Of a DNA stretch of 64,000 bases, positions 52,759 through 60,751 are shown piece after piece (the first letter of the stretch is position 1; the number at the start of each line of letters is the position of its first letter). The position numbers and the translations under genes are program-made. Under the pieces are notes generated by a model. The model worked only from the letters and a program-made list of their open reading frames with translations, ran no database searches and was not told the DNA's origin. This DNA is from a virus: the IMG/VR virus record IMGVR_UViG_3300033997_000136, positions 149,151 through 213,150 of that record. One strand, written 5' to 3'.

Positions 52759-53211
52759 ATGCGAAGTTCTACGTGTAACCTAAACGACGAACCATTGTTT
52801 CATCCAGATTGGAAGAATGTAGTCGCGTTGTTAAAATCGACGCAGGAACACACCATGTGTATTGATGGCGCTACGCTTTACAACGACATTTATCTGAAAA
52901 AGAAAGAAGAAGGGCTTACAAATAAAAACGCACGGCAAATTTATATGCTTTGCATTGAAGAAGCTGTTCGACAAGCAGATAGAGAATTAGCGTATCAGTA
53001 CAGAACACCTCGTTACAAAGCGCTTTGTGATGAAAAGGTGTTTAATCAATACAGTGCTTTGTATGAAGTTCTTGAATTTAAACGCGAGATTATGAATCAT
53101 TGCAGTCGCCTGTTACGTTCAACACCCCAACCTTTAGAAGTTGAGTTAACTCTTCTTCAAGTAGAAAAACGCAATGTCTCGTTGGTTCTTCGTTTTCATC
53201 AACTGGAGTAG
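52759..53211 (+). CDS. Small unknown protein of the 50-55 kb cluster
   Basis: A 150-aa protein with a polar N-terminus, helices (RQIYMLCIEEAVRQADRELAYQYR) and a C-terminal strand pair (LEVELTLLQVEKRNVSLVLRF). The last segment parallels the beta ends of its neighbours. TGGAG precedes the ATG. Confidence 0.6.
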   Translation: MRSSTCNLNDEPLFHPDWKNVVALLKSTQEHTMCIDGATLYNDIYLKKKEEGLTNKNARQIYMLCIEEAVRQADRELAYQYRTPRYKALCDEKVFNQYSALYEVLEFKREIMNHCSRLLRSTPQPLEVELTLLQVEKRNVSLVLRFHQLE

Positions 53212-53214
53212 GAT

Positions 53215-53670
53215 ATGCAACGTTCACTGTTGCTAAATATGTCTTCTATAGCCACACTTATTAAAAGTCATCAAAGCGTATCAAGGGAGCACCTGTATCA
53301 ACTTTTACTTATTGTTGCAGGAGTGGCATGTTCTCGTTTAGTCAATTACGTGGATGACCTTAGTTCTAAAACGTTATTGGAGATAGCAGACAGTGAATTG
53401 TGTGACTTGGTGTATGAAGAACTTATGTTAATCATTCAATCTCAACACCCTGAAGACATGTTTGATATAGAGGTGGAAAAACGTGCACTTAACTTTGCAG
53501 AAGAGTGGTACATAACCATCATGGAGTGTCTTGCGATGTGGACGCCGGATGTATTGGGTGCTATCTATATATCTGCAAAACAATACGGTCATCGAATGTA
53601 CAATGATATTTCACTTATTGAAATCAGTGCACGATATGACGTTTTGTACATTATTAGTTGGGATGATTAA
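53215..53670 (+). CDS. Small unknown protein of the 50-55 kb cluster
   Basis: A 151-aa protein, hydrophobic helix near the N-terminus (LYQLLLIVAGVACSRLVNYV) and an acidic body, ending in a strand pair (LIEISARYDVLYIISWDD). It starts three bases after the previous stop. The sequence coding for its last residues contains TACATTATTA, the same 10-mer as the cluster's candidate promoter, 18 bases before the next gene. Confidence 0.6.
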   Translation: MQRSLLLNMSSIATLIKSHQSVSREHLYQLLLIVAGVACSRLVNYVDDLSSKTLLEIADSELCDLVYEELMLIIQSQHPEDMFDIEVEKRALNFAEEWYITIMECLAMWTPDVLGAIYISAKQYGHRMYNDISLIEISARYDVLYIISWDD

Positions 53671-53673
53671 TGT

Positions 53674-54033
53674 ATGCAAAAAGGTTATCGAATTGATTTT
53701 GACCAAGAACATGAATTCTTTTACGAACAAGTCGTTGAAGGTCAATTTTGGGATTATGATTTAAATGAACTCATTGCAACCATTATTGAAACCAATAACC
53801 CACTACCCCCACTGAGTGATATTCATATTCCATACGACCATAGTCTAAATTCAAACGAGCCTTTTAACAACGCAGTACGTAGTTTGACTTATACTGTGTA
53901 TTGGGCCATCGCTGGAAATAAACTAGTAGACGAGTACATGAACATCACCCACACAAAATTCTTCTTAGATGAAGATGCTCGTGAATTGATTTTACTACCT
54001 AATGATTGTAATTATTGTGAACCACCCACGTAA
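53674..54033 (+). CDS. Small acidic unknown protein of the 50-55 kb cluster
   Basis: A 119-aa very acidic protein with an aromatic N-terminus (YRIDFDQEHEFFYEQ) and a C-terminal strand pair (TKFFLDEDARELILLPND) followed by two nearby cysteines (CNYCEPP). It could mimic nucleic acid or bind basic surfaces, but no family is identified. Confidence 0.55.
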   Translation: MQKGYRIDFDQEHEFFYEQVVEGQFWDYDLNELIATIIETNNPLPPLSDIHIPYDHSLNSNEPFNNAVRSLTYTVYWAIAGNKLVDEYMNITHTKFFLDEDARELILLPNDCNYCEPPT

Positions 54034-54044
54034 GAAGGTGAAGT

Positions 54045-54533
54045 ATGATTGGACTATACACAGACCACGAATTATCGTCGTGGATAAGTCGCTTTGAATC
54101 CATGTATCCATTTATGTCAGCAGGACACTTTATTGCTTTGTTCAGCAGATTTTGGGCGTATGATGGCGTTATTCATTTTGATGATGATGCAACACGTACA
54201 CCAAGTTACATGTTAGAAGAAGAAATGCAGGAAGAGATATTTGATAAGTGCCATGCAGAAATAGAAGGGTTGTTGTATCACAATGGTCTTCGTGATGAAG
54301 TTCATCAATTGATGGAAATTCTAATGATACCTTATGTGAATCCAGAATGGTTTGCTACACTCATACCACTTCGTGGTGGTGATTATTTCATTCTTCAATG
54401 GGATATAGAGGTATCTGATGGACCGCTTGATAGTGATGCGATTATTCCACACATCAAAGGTTTGTTTGTGAATCATATAGACCCGATGTTGGTGTTAAAT
54501 AATTCATGGTTGCGAGGGGAATTGAATGGCTAG
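54045..54533 (+). CDS. Small acidic unknown protein of the 50-55 kb cluster
   Basis: A 162-aa acidic, helical protein with an aromatic N-terminal third (SRFESMYPFMSAGHFIALFSRF) and a beta segment (GGDYFILQWDIEVSDG) near the C-terminus. AAGGTGA precedes the ATG. It overlaps the next gene by eight bases. Same general layout as the neighbours; function unknown. Confidence 0.6.
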   Translation: MIGLYTDHELSSWISRFESMYPFMSAGHFIALFSRFWAYDGVIHFDDDATRTPSYMLEEEMQEEIFDKCHAEIEGLLYHNGLRDEVHQLMEILMIPYVNPEWFATLIPLRGGDYFILQWDIEVSDGPLDSDAIIPHIKGLFVNHIDPMLVLNNSWLRGELNG

Positions 54534-54924
54534 TAAAACAGACTTTACAGATGGTGCAGTCTACAACTTTGTGACGACATCCACTGTGCTTGGTACATTT
54601 AAAGGTGTTACCGCTGAAGGGGTTGTTAATTATCGAGTTGCATCAAAATACATTGATGCTGCTGCTCTACACGCAAACATCTTTAGCACACTACCCGCAG
54701 GAACACCAAACGACTTTACGCAATACCAATATTTGATTGTGCGTCATCCAAATGGTAACGAAACTGCCGTGGGTTTACCGTGGATACAAGATGGTACAGT
54801 GGAAGTTGTTGAACGTACAGATTGCCACATTAAGTTGGTTGATGTTTCTTCTGAGAAAGAAGCATTGATACGTCAACTTATTGCTGATAACGGCTTTCGT
54901 TTAGGTTCGTTAGTGTTCAAATAA
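54526..54924 (+). CDS. Small beta-rich unknown protein, last of the 50-55 kb cluster
   Basis: A 132-aa protein unlike its neighbours: beta-rich throughout (GAVYNFVTTSTVLGTFKGVT; YQYLIVRHPNGNETAVGLPW), suggesting an SH3-like or barrel fold. It starts inside the previous gene (GAGGGGAA upstream) and ends just before the structured stretch at 54930. Confidence 0.6.
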   Translation: MASKTDFTDGAVYNFVTTSTVLGTFKGVTAEGVVNYRVASKYIDAAALHANIFSTLPAGTPNDFTQYQYLIVRHPNGNETAVGLPWIQDGTVEVVERTDCHIKLVDVSSEKEALIRQLIADNGFRLGSLVFK

Positions 54925-54929
54925 TTTCC

Positions 54930-55062
54930 TACACTGGGAACCCCATTATATGAGGTTTAGCTTGGGGTTACTCCCGTTCTCCCGATGTGTCCTGCAACAT
55001 ATCGGTTCTTTACTGGGGATTGTTTAACAATCATTTAGGAGGGTAGAAATACCCTCCATTTT
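54930..55062 (+). ncRNA. Candidate structured RNA ending in a terminator
   Basis: Four stems follow one another in a gene-free stretch: AACCCCA/TGGGGTT (54939-54945 with 54963-54969), a 9-bp stem CCGATGTGT with ACATATCGG (54982-54990 with 54997-55005), GATTG/CAATC (55018-55032) and a terminator GAGGGTA/TACCCTC followed by six T (55039-55063). The series could be a stable RNA of about 130 bases processed from the cluster transcript, or a 3' UTR with a regulatory fold. Confidence 0.45.
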
Positions 55063-55137
55063 TTCTTTTATTTTTTTCCTTTTTTATTTTTTGTTACAGA
55101 TGACGTTTATCGTGTGTATAGTTATCTCGGAGACACT

Positions 55138-57282
55138 ATGGAAAATTTACACACACTGTTCCAACGGGAACCAGCGCAGTATCGTCGAGATTTAGATATA
55201 AAGACTGCGTACTTTCAGGACATGATTTCAGGTATATCCAAGAAATATGGCATCAGTGTTGAAAAAGCAAAAGAGTTTGTCTTAAACGTTACATCTGAGC
55301 AAGGTAAATATCCGTTTAAAGATAAGCCAACACGAATTGTTGCACCAAATGAACATGGTGACCGCCAGCTTGTTGATACAACCTTTTTGTCGTACGTGAG
55401 TAAAGCTCAAGAAAACGATATGGTGTTATCACCCTCTATGGTTATCTATGAGAATCCAGATAGAGAACATTCTATCTCAGCCAAATTCATCGCAGTAAAC
55501 GTAAAGGCTCGTGGCGTTGCTAAAGATGAAATGAAACAAGCAGAAAGTGCTGGTCTTGTTGATTTGCAAATCAGTAAAAACAACGAACAGAAAAACAAGA
55601 AGCTCGATAACAACGCACTCTCTGGCGCGCACGTATCTGCATCAACGGTGTTACATAAGCCAAGTATTCACACATCACTAACATCTATGTGTCGCTGTGC
55701 TGCAAACTACGGTAATGCGAATAACGAAAAGATTATTGCAGGGAACCGTCATTACTTCTCACCAGACATTATCGAAGCGAATATATTAGCTACGATACGT
55801 TTAGTTAACCTTGAAACATTTGGCGCAATGGTTATTGAACACAATCTGGTGTATCCAACAGTTGACCAAGCGATGGAAGTGGCTATTCATGGTAGCCATC
55901 GTTATTTTAGAAATCCAAAACGAATGGATGATGTTCGCCACCTTCTAGAAGGGATATCTCCTTTAGAACGTGCAGCATGGGTTTACATTGGTGACCTGTA
56001 TCACATCTGTAAGTTTAATCAGGATTTTGTATTTAAGCTACTTGACCGTTTGTCTTGTCGCACAAATCCTGTTGTTGAAATGGAATCAGGTGCTATTTTA
56101 AAAGTATTGCCTGAAGATGGTGTTATCTTAGTCGCACACTTATGTGCAGATTTACTTGCAGGTAAGTCAATTAAAGCTGTGAAAGAAATGCCTATCGAAA
56201 CACAGCAGATTGTTGCAGCTACTGCCTACAATGTGTTTACAACACTGATAGACTACCATTCGTTTATTCGTGAAATCTTTGTTACAGACATTATGCCGTC
56301 GTCTGTTTGGGATGTACCATCACAAGTTCGCGAAGCAGTGTTGGCAGGTGATACCGACTCAACGATATTCTCAGTTCAAAATTGGTTGGAATGGCGTTTT
56401 AATGAAATCACGTTCAAACCAGAAGCAGTGAACTTTGGTCATGCGGTTGCATTCTTAACATCTGCATCTATCATCAACGTACTTGCTATCATGTCTAAAA
56501 ACGTAGGTGTGCGTGATAGACAGTTATTCCAGTATGCAATGAAGTCTGAGTTCTACTTCTCTGTGTTCTTGTTAACGTCACGTGCTAAAACTTACGCTGC
56601 GATTAAAGCAATACAAGAAGGTATCGTTAAATCGAAGTTTGAGTTAGAACGCAAGGGTGCAGTCCTTAAAGGAAGTAATACACCTGAGTTCATTATGGAA
56701 AAAGTAGAAGCTGCTTTAATCCGAATACTCAAAACTGTACGTGCTGATGAAAAGATACGCGTGATGGATTACTTGACCGAATGTGCTGACTTAGAACGTG
56801 CATTGGAGAAGGGGTTACGTGCTGGAGATACGTCGTTCTATAAACGTGCTCAGATAAAGCCTGCAGAGACGTACAAGAAGGGTGAAGATGAAAGTCCATA
56901 CTCACACTACTTGTTGTGGAAAGAAGTGTTTGCTGATAAGTATGGACACACTGTAGAGCCACCGTACGCTGGATTAAAGATTAATCTAGAAAGCGATGGA
57001 AGTCAGCCGTTATTCAATAAATGGTTAGCGTCTATTGAAGACCCTGTTATTCGCGATAAACTTATTGCGTATTTAAAACGCACAGGGAAAACAAAGATAA
57101 CTAACGTAATAATTCCACAAGCAATTGCCAATTTAAACGGCGTGCCTGCGGAGTTATTAGATGGAATGGGATTACGGAAGATTATCTCGACCTTGTTAGA
57201 ACCGTACTACGTATTACTTGAACCACTTGGTCAGTTCTTTGTAGATGACAACCAACTACGTTTAGTGTCTGATTTTTATTAA
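55138..57282 (+). CDS. Family B DNA polymerase, palm/C-terminal half
   Basis: A 714-aa protein with two of the polymerase motifs. QKNKKLDNNALSGA (residues 151-164) matches motif B (Q.x.K...NSLYGA), and LAGDTDSTIF (403-411) is motif C, whose D405 and D407 bind the catalytic metals. A KGAVLKGSN segment near 519-526 resembles the KKRY region. Motif A (DxxSLYPS) and the 3'-5' exonuclease are not seen, so the N-terminal half should be a separate gene outside this window; split PolB is known in this group. The protein copies the phage genome. The start is the ATG at 55138 (GGAG upstream); the frame is open from 55114. Motif B lacks the Tyr of the usual YG. Confidence 0.8.
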   Translation: MENLHTLFQREPAQYRRDLDIKTAYFQDMISGISKKYGISVEKAKEFVLNVTSEQGKYPFKDKPTRIVAPNEHGDRQLVDTTFLSYVSKAQENDMVLSPSMVIYENPDREHSISAKFIAVNVKARGVAKDEMKQAESAGLVDLQISKNNEQKNKKLDNNALSGAHVSASTVLHKPSIHTSLTSMCRCAANYGNANNEKIIAGNRHYFSPDIIEANILATIRLVNLETFGAMVIEHNLVYPTVDQAMEVAIHGSHRYFRNPKRMDDVRHLLEGISPLERAAWVYIGDLYHICKFNQDFVFKLLDRLSCRTNPVVEMESGAILKVLPEDGVILVAHLCADLLAGKSIKAVKEMPIETQQIVAATAYNVFTTLIDYHSFIREIFVTDIMPSSVWDVPSQVREAVLAGDTDSTIFSVQNWLEWRFNEITFKPEAVNFGHAVAFLTSASIINVLAIMSKNVGVRDRQLFQYAMKSEFYFSVFLLTSRAKTYAAIKAIQEGIVKSKFELERKGAVLKGSNTPEFIMEKVEAALIRILKTVRADEKIRVMDYLTECADLERALEKGLRAGDTSFYKRAQIKPAETYKKGEDESPYSHYLLWKEVFADKYGHTVEPPYAGLKINLESDGSQPLFNKWLASIEDPVIRDKLIAYLKRTGKTKITNVIIPQAIANLNGVPAELLDGMGLRKIISTLLEPYYVLLEPLGQFFVDDNQLRLVSDFY

Positions 57283-57292
57283 CCGACATAAT

Positions 57293-57322
57293 GAAGAGAA
57301 GAGGCGTACGCCTCTTCTCTTC
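57293..57322. terminator. Bidirectional terminator
   Basis: A perfect 30-base palindrome with GAAGAGAAGAGGCGT arms between the polymerase gene and a convergent gene, touching the latter's stop. Confidence 0.85.
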
Positions 57323-58397
57323 ACGTAGTAACGTATGGCGTAATAAAACGACTTATTTCATCTTTTACAAACCGTGGTAGTGAACGGTCAATCAACGCTT
57401 CACGAATCAGACGACGTATTTCAATCTTATCGTCACGAGACGCATCTCCTGGTGATTCACTATCTAGATGCAACACAATCCGAAGCGCAGGAATAACTGA
57501 TGCACTAAGTACCCACGCTAATTGTCGAGGAACAAAGGTATCAGGCATCTTCATTAACTGAAGATAATCTTTTGCATGGATTGGTTGTAGATTCATCAGA
57601 AACACTTCAAACGAATACGACTTCTTCGATAGGAATAACATCTGATTAAACATATACGCGTTTAAGTCTGAATCTACGTTAAGCATTGGTGTAGGTAATG
57701 ATACCAGCTCTTTATTTGGTTTGTCACCATTTAGCAGAGTTAAGAATCGATTCAAGTGTGCAACATCCTGAAAAGATTTCAACGCATTTGCCATAGGGTA
57801 TGCAACAAGGAATTGACGAACTGTTTCATAAAACGGTAAGTCTCGTTCAGCCATTGCTTTATACCAGTGGTAAAACTGAATACCTAACTTTACCATGTCG
57901 ATTTGAATGACAGCTACACCACTTGATATCGGTGTGTAGGTTCCATCAGGTAATACAACCGTTGTATCATCGACTGGATGCCTTAGGAAACGGATAGGTG
58001 TTAACGATTGCCATACGTCAGGTTGGCTTGAGCGAAGTAAATCGAAATCTTCATTTACAGTAAACAAGACTTCATTCACATTCCCTTTAAAGAAAACGCC
58101 AGTTCGTTCAGTAGTCCCTACCTGATGAACCGTCGTTATTCCGTGAGCCATCGCAACTTGTTTATACCGATGCAACAATAAACGATGCATTTCAAACACA
58201 TCAAGTGTTGGGTCAATCCGTAATGACTTTAATACAGAAACGAGAAGATGTCTATTGCTTAATGCTGACTTAGAGAAACGATACCAGCGAATTGCCTTTA
58301 CACCATTGACTTGTAGTTGCCGTCGTGTTAAGCGATAACCAGCAGGATGTGAAGTAGGGCGATTGTCACTGTAAGTCCGTGTAAAAAACTGATACAT
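57321..58397 (-). CDS. Unknown 358-aa protein
   Basis: Starts at the ATG at 58397 (AAGGA upstream); the longer frame from 58457 adds an unlikely hydrophobic leader. The first 80 residues are very basic (YRLTRRQLQVNGVKAIRWYRF), then mixed alpha/beta, with a helical C-terminus. I do not recognise the family. It is divergent from the shell-protein promoter region. Basic N-terminus and position among replication genes would fit a DNA-binding role, but this is speculation. Confidence 0.65.
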   Translation of the reverse strand: MYQFFTRTYSDNRPTSHPAGYRLTRRQLQVNGVKAIRWYRFSKSALSNRHLLVSVLKSLRIDPTLDVFEMHRLLLHRYKQVAMAHGITTVHQVGTTERTGVFFKGNVNEVLFTVNEDFDLLRSSQPDVWQSLTPIRFLRHPVDDTTVVLPDGTYTPISSGVAVIQIDMVKLGIQFYHWYKAMAERDLPFYETVRQFLVAYPMANALKSFQDVAHLNRFLTLLNGDKPNKELVSLPTPMLNVDSDLNAYMFNQMLFLSKKSYSFEVFLMNLQPIHAKDYLQLMKMPDTFVPRQLAWVLSASVIPALRIVLHLDSESPGDASRDDKIEIRRLIREALIDRSLPRFVKDEISRFITPYVTT

Positions 58398-58520
58398 ACT
58401 TGAGTCCTTACCGTGAAATAAAATAATACATGAAGAGTGGCTATAGTATGGAAACATGCATCGGGTAGCCGGTACATGTTACATATGCGCGTATATCTCT
58501 AATGAACGAGAATACAAACA

Positions 58521-58530
58521 TACATTATCA
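58521..58530 (+). promoter_or_regulatory. Candidate early promoter motif, distal copy
   Basis: TACATTATCA preceded by CAAACA, 189 bases upstream of the shell-protein start. Confidence 0.4.
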
Positions 58531-58647
58531 TTGTGGTTATACGGATTTAAAATAAAATTCTACATAGCCACCCCACAGTATGAGTTTAACTACTATCGCC
58601 TAAACGCGATAGACCTAATGATGTCGAATGAATAAAAATTCAAAGAC

Positions 58648-58656
58648 ACATTATTA
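58648..58656 (+). promoter_or_regulatory. Candidate early promoter motif, proximal copy
   Basis: ACATTATTA preceded by AAAGAC, 63 bases upstream of the shell-protein start. Confidence 0.5.
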
Positions 58657-58718
58657 ACCTGAATTCGAGATACTCTCTCGATGTTTGCGCAAATATAAAA
58701 GTCAAAACGGAGATTTTC

Positions 58719-60629
58719 ATGATTAACGACGAAAACAATAAATCGACTACTCAAGCATCTGCAGCTCCTGCTGGTGGTCGCCGCGTAGAACCCATTGATC
58801 GTACTTCTGGTGCAGACCAAGTGCAACGCACTGGTCGTTTAGGTCGTAACGTAGCCCGTGGTCGCATCGGCGAAAACGTTGCTATTATTGCGGAAGCAAT
58901 GAACAAAGCGTTAGCACAAACGTCACAAAACCAGGATTATCAGCACCGCGTGTTTCCTGTGGATGCTTCGCAAATCCAAACTCACTACAGCCTGATTTTA
59001 ACAACTGCTGAAATCGCTGTCGGTTCTCGTAAAGTCGTCACTGTGTGTACACTGATGGCTGCTGGTTCTAACAAGACGCCAGCGTCTCAACGTATCCACA
59101 TCGGTCGTGACCAAATCGCTGAACGTATCGTTGTTCCAGGCGATGGTTGGGATTTGAAGACTTGGGAAAAAGTGCAAGCACACGTGCTGCGTTTAGTTGG
59201 TGGCTCTAACCAAAACAACATCGAAGTCGTGAATGCTGGTTGTATCGTTATCCCTGAAGACTTCACAGTCGAAGACGCTAACGCTATCCAGGACATTCTG
59301 TGGGCTTCTACAGAAGCAACTGCTGCCGTTATCGAACAACAGTTCCCGAACGTATTCCCGGTATTCACTGTATCTGATTCACTTCGCAAAGACTCGCAGA
59401 AGCTGGTCGGTGTGTGGTCTGAAGATTACACAGGCGTTATCATGGATGAGATTGGTCGCCCAATCCGTTCTGACCTGAAAGTATCTGTGACTGTACAGCC
59501 GCGTGTTGAAAACCAAAACAGTGTATCTGGCTTCATGCATGAAAATGTTGAAGAACTGTGTACTGCTGCCGGTTATGTTGATTTGATCTTCACCCCACAA
59601 GACCCGGAACCTGCTGGTGCTCGTTACCGTCAACAGCAAGCACCTACCCAACAGTTTACGCCACGTATCATCATCACTAAGCTGACTGCTCCAGTGCTGA
59701 CTACTGAAACGATGCTGTTAGGTCTGGTAAACTTCTTCCTGGTCGGCGACGATTACCAATGGGCAAACCGTTTCCGTCGTGCCCACGGTAAACTGGATAA
59801 CATCGGTGCGTTAGGTTATTTAATTCCTAACCCTGAGAATCCAGATGAGTCTATGGGTAAAATCGATACCGGTGCTGCATTAAGCGATCGCGATTTTGCA
59901 AACTTAATCACCACAGTGATTGAGCATGACCCTGTGTTCTCTATTCACTGCAGTGAAACTGGTCCAGATAGCTGGTTAACAGGTATCTTCCAGGCGGCTG
60001 CTATCGAAAACACTGAGCAAATGATCAACCGTCCAAATGACCCTGAGTTCATGGGACCTGCAAACCAAGCCATTATCCAGGCGATGGACAATCTGTTCGA
60101 CAATCAGTTCTCTCCAATCTGGGGTAACCGTCCAGTCGTACACTTAGACCAAAACCGTTTAATCTATGGTACATACACTGGTCCTGAAGGCGACTTACGT
60201 GACAAACGTGATATCGACCAACTGGCCGTGTTAAACGAAGCTGGTGCTGGTAACTTAGACCTGTTCTTCGACTACGCCGCAACCTATGACGCTATCGATG
60301 TTCCAATGGACGTTCGTCTGGATACTCGTAACCGTCTGGAACGCAGCATGTCTCCGAAGAACATGAAACACGAAGGCTATATCGAAGTGGTTAACTTCGC
60401 TGCTGACTTCGCTGCTGTAGCTATCTCAGCCGCTGCTGCTGCTGATTACGCTGTAGAAGTTTCTGGTCTGACGCCGCTGTATCAACAAACTACAACCCGT
60501 GGTAACCGTTACTTAGGTCAGTTCCGTAGCCATGGCTTAGGCGCTAACCGTTTACATCAACAAAACAACGTTGGTGGTGGTAGCAACTACGGTGGTACTT
60601 ACCGTTCGTACAACCGCTTCGGTCGTTAA
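58719..60629 (+). CDS. chmA: Chimallin-like nuclear shell protein (phiKZ gp54 type)
   Basis: A 636-aa protein, almost the same length as the shell proteins of 201phi2-1 and Goslar (about 630 aa). It has flexible ends, a Ser/Thr/Ala/Arg-rich N-terminus and an Arg/Gly/Asn-rich C-tail (about residues 600-636, ending NRFGR), as expected for the segments that lock protomers into the lattice, around a folded core of about 520 residues. Codons are the most host-optimised in the window (CTG, GCT, ATC, CGT), as needed for a very abundant early product. The next gene is the nvRNAP beta' N-half, the phiKZ gp54-gp55 order. The lattice would enclose replicating DNA and exclude host nucleases. Alternative: another abundant virion protein. 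ACGGAG precedes the ATG. Confidence 0.75.
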   Translation: MINDENNKSTTQASAAPAGGRRVEPIDRTSGADQVQRTGRLGRNVARGRIGENVAIIAEAMNKALAQTSQNQDYQHRVFPVDASQIQTHYSLILTTAEIAVGSRKVVTVCTLMAAGSNKTPASQRIHIGRDQIAERIVVPGDGWDLKTWEKVQAHVLRLVGGSNQNNIEVVNAGCIVIPEDFTVEDANAIQDILWASTEATAAVIEQQFPNVFPVFTVSDSLRKDSQKLVGVWSEDYTGVIMDEIGRPIRSDLKVSVTVQPRVENQNSVSGFMHENVEELCTAAGYVDLIFTPQDPEPAGARYRQQQAPTQQFTPRIIITKLTAPVLTTETMLLGLVNFFLVGDDYQWANRFRRAHGKLDNIGALGYLIPNPENPDESMGKIDTGAALSDRDFANLITTVIEHDPVFSIHCSETGPDSWLTGIFQAAAIENTEQMINRPNDPEFMGPANQAIIQAMDNLFDNQFSPIWGNRPVVHLDQNRLIYGTYTGPEGDLRDKRDIDQLAVLNEAGAGNLDLFFDYAATYDAIDVPMDVRLDTRNRLERSMSPKNMKHEGYIEVVNFAADFAAVAISAAAAADYAVEVSGLTPLYQQTTTRGNRYLGQFRSHGLGANRLHQQNNVGGGSNYGGTYRSYNRFGR

Positions 60630-60644
60630 TGTAGTGGTATAAAG

Positions 60645-60676
60645 AGAGAAGGGGGTTTCCCCTTCTCTTCTTTTCT
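60645..60676 (+). terminator. Terminator of the shell-protein gene
   Basis: AGAGAAGGGG/CCCCTTCTCT, 10-bp stem with a GTTT loop and T-rich tail. It separates the abundant shell message from the polymerase gene. Confidence 0.85.
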
Positions 60677-60751
60677 TTATTTTTTCCCTTTTCTTTTTTC
60701 ACAGAAAGACGTAAGGATATGGTCCCCAACAAAATAAATAAAGGAGAGAAC

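Larger units (their letters stand above)
58398..58718 (+). other. Leader and promoter region of the shell-protein gene
   Basis: There is no gene in these 321 bases. They contain two copies of the candidate early promoter (58521 and 58648) on the plus strand and, between them, a perfect CTATCGC/GCGATAG hairpin (58593-58612). The sequence nearest the start is AT-rich. Such a long, doubled control region suits a very abundant early protein. Confidence 0.5.

Noticed and set aside
53647-53656. TACATTATTA match to the early promoter motif
   Set aside because: Lies inside the coding end of a gene, only 18 bases from the next start, without the upstream RACA context; probably chance.
58719-60629. 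Major capsid protein as the identity of the 636-aa protein
   Set aside because: Early-type promoter region, position before the nvRNAP gene and the flexible Arg/Gly tail favour a shell protein; kept as an alternative in the entry.
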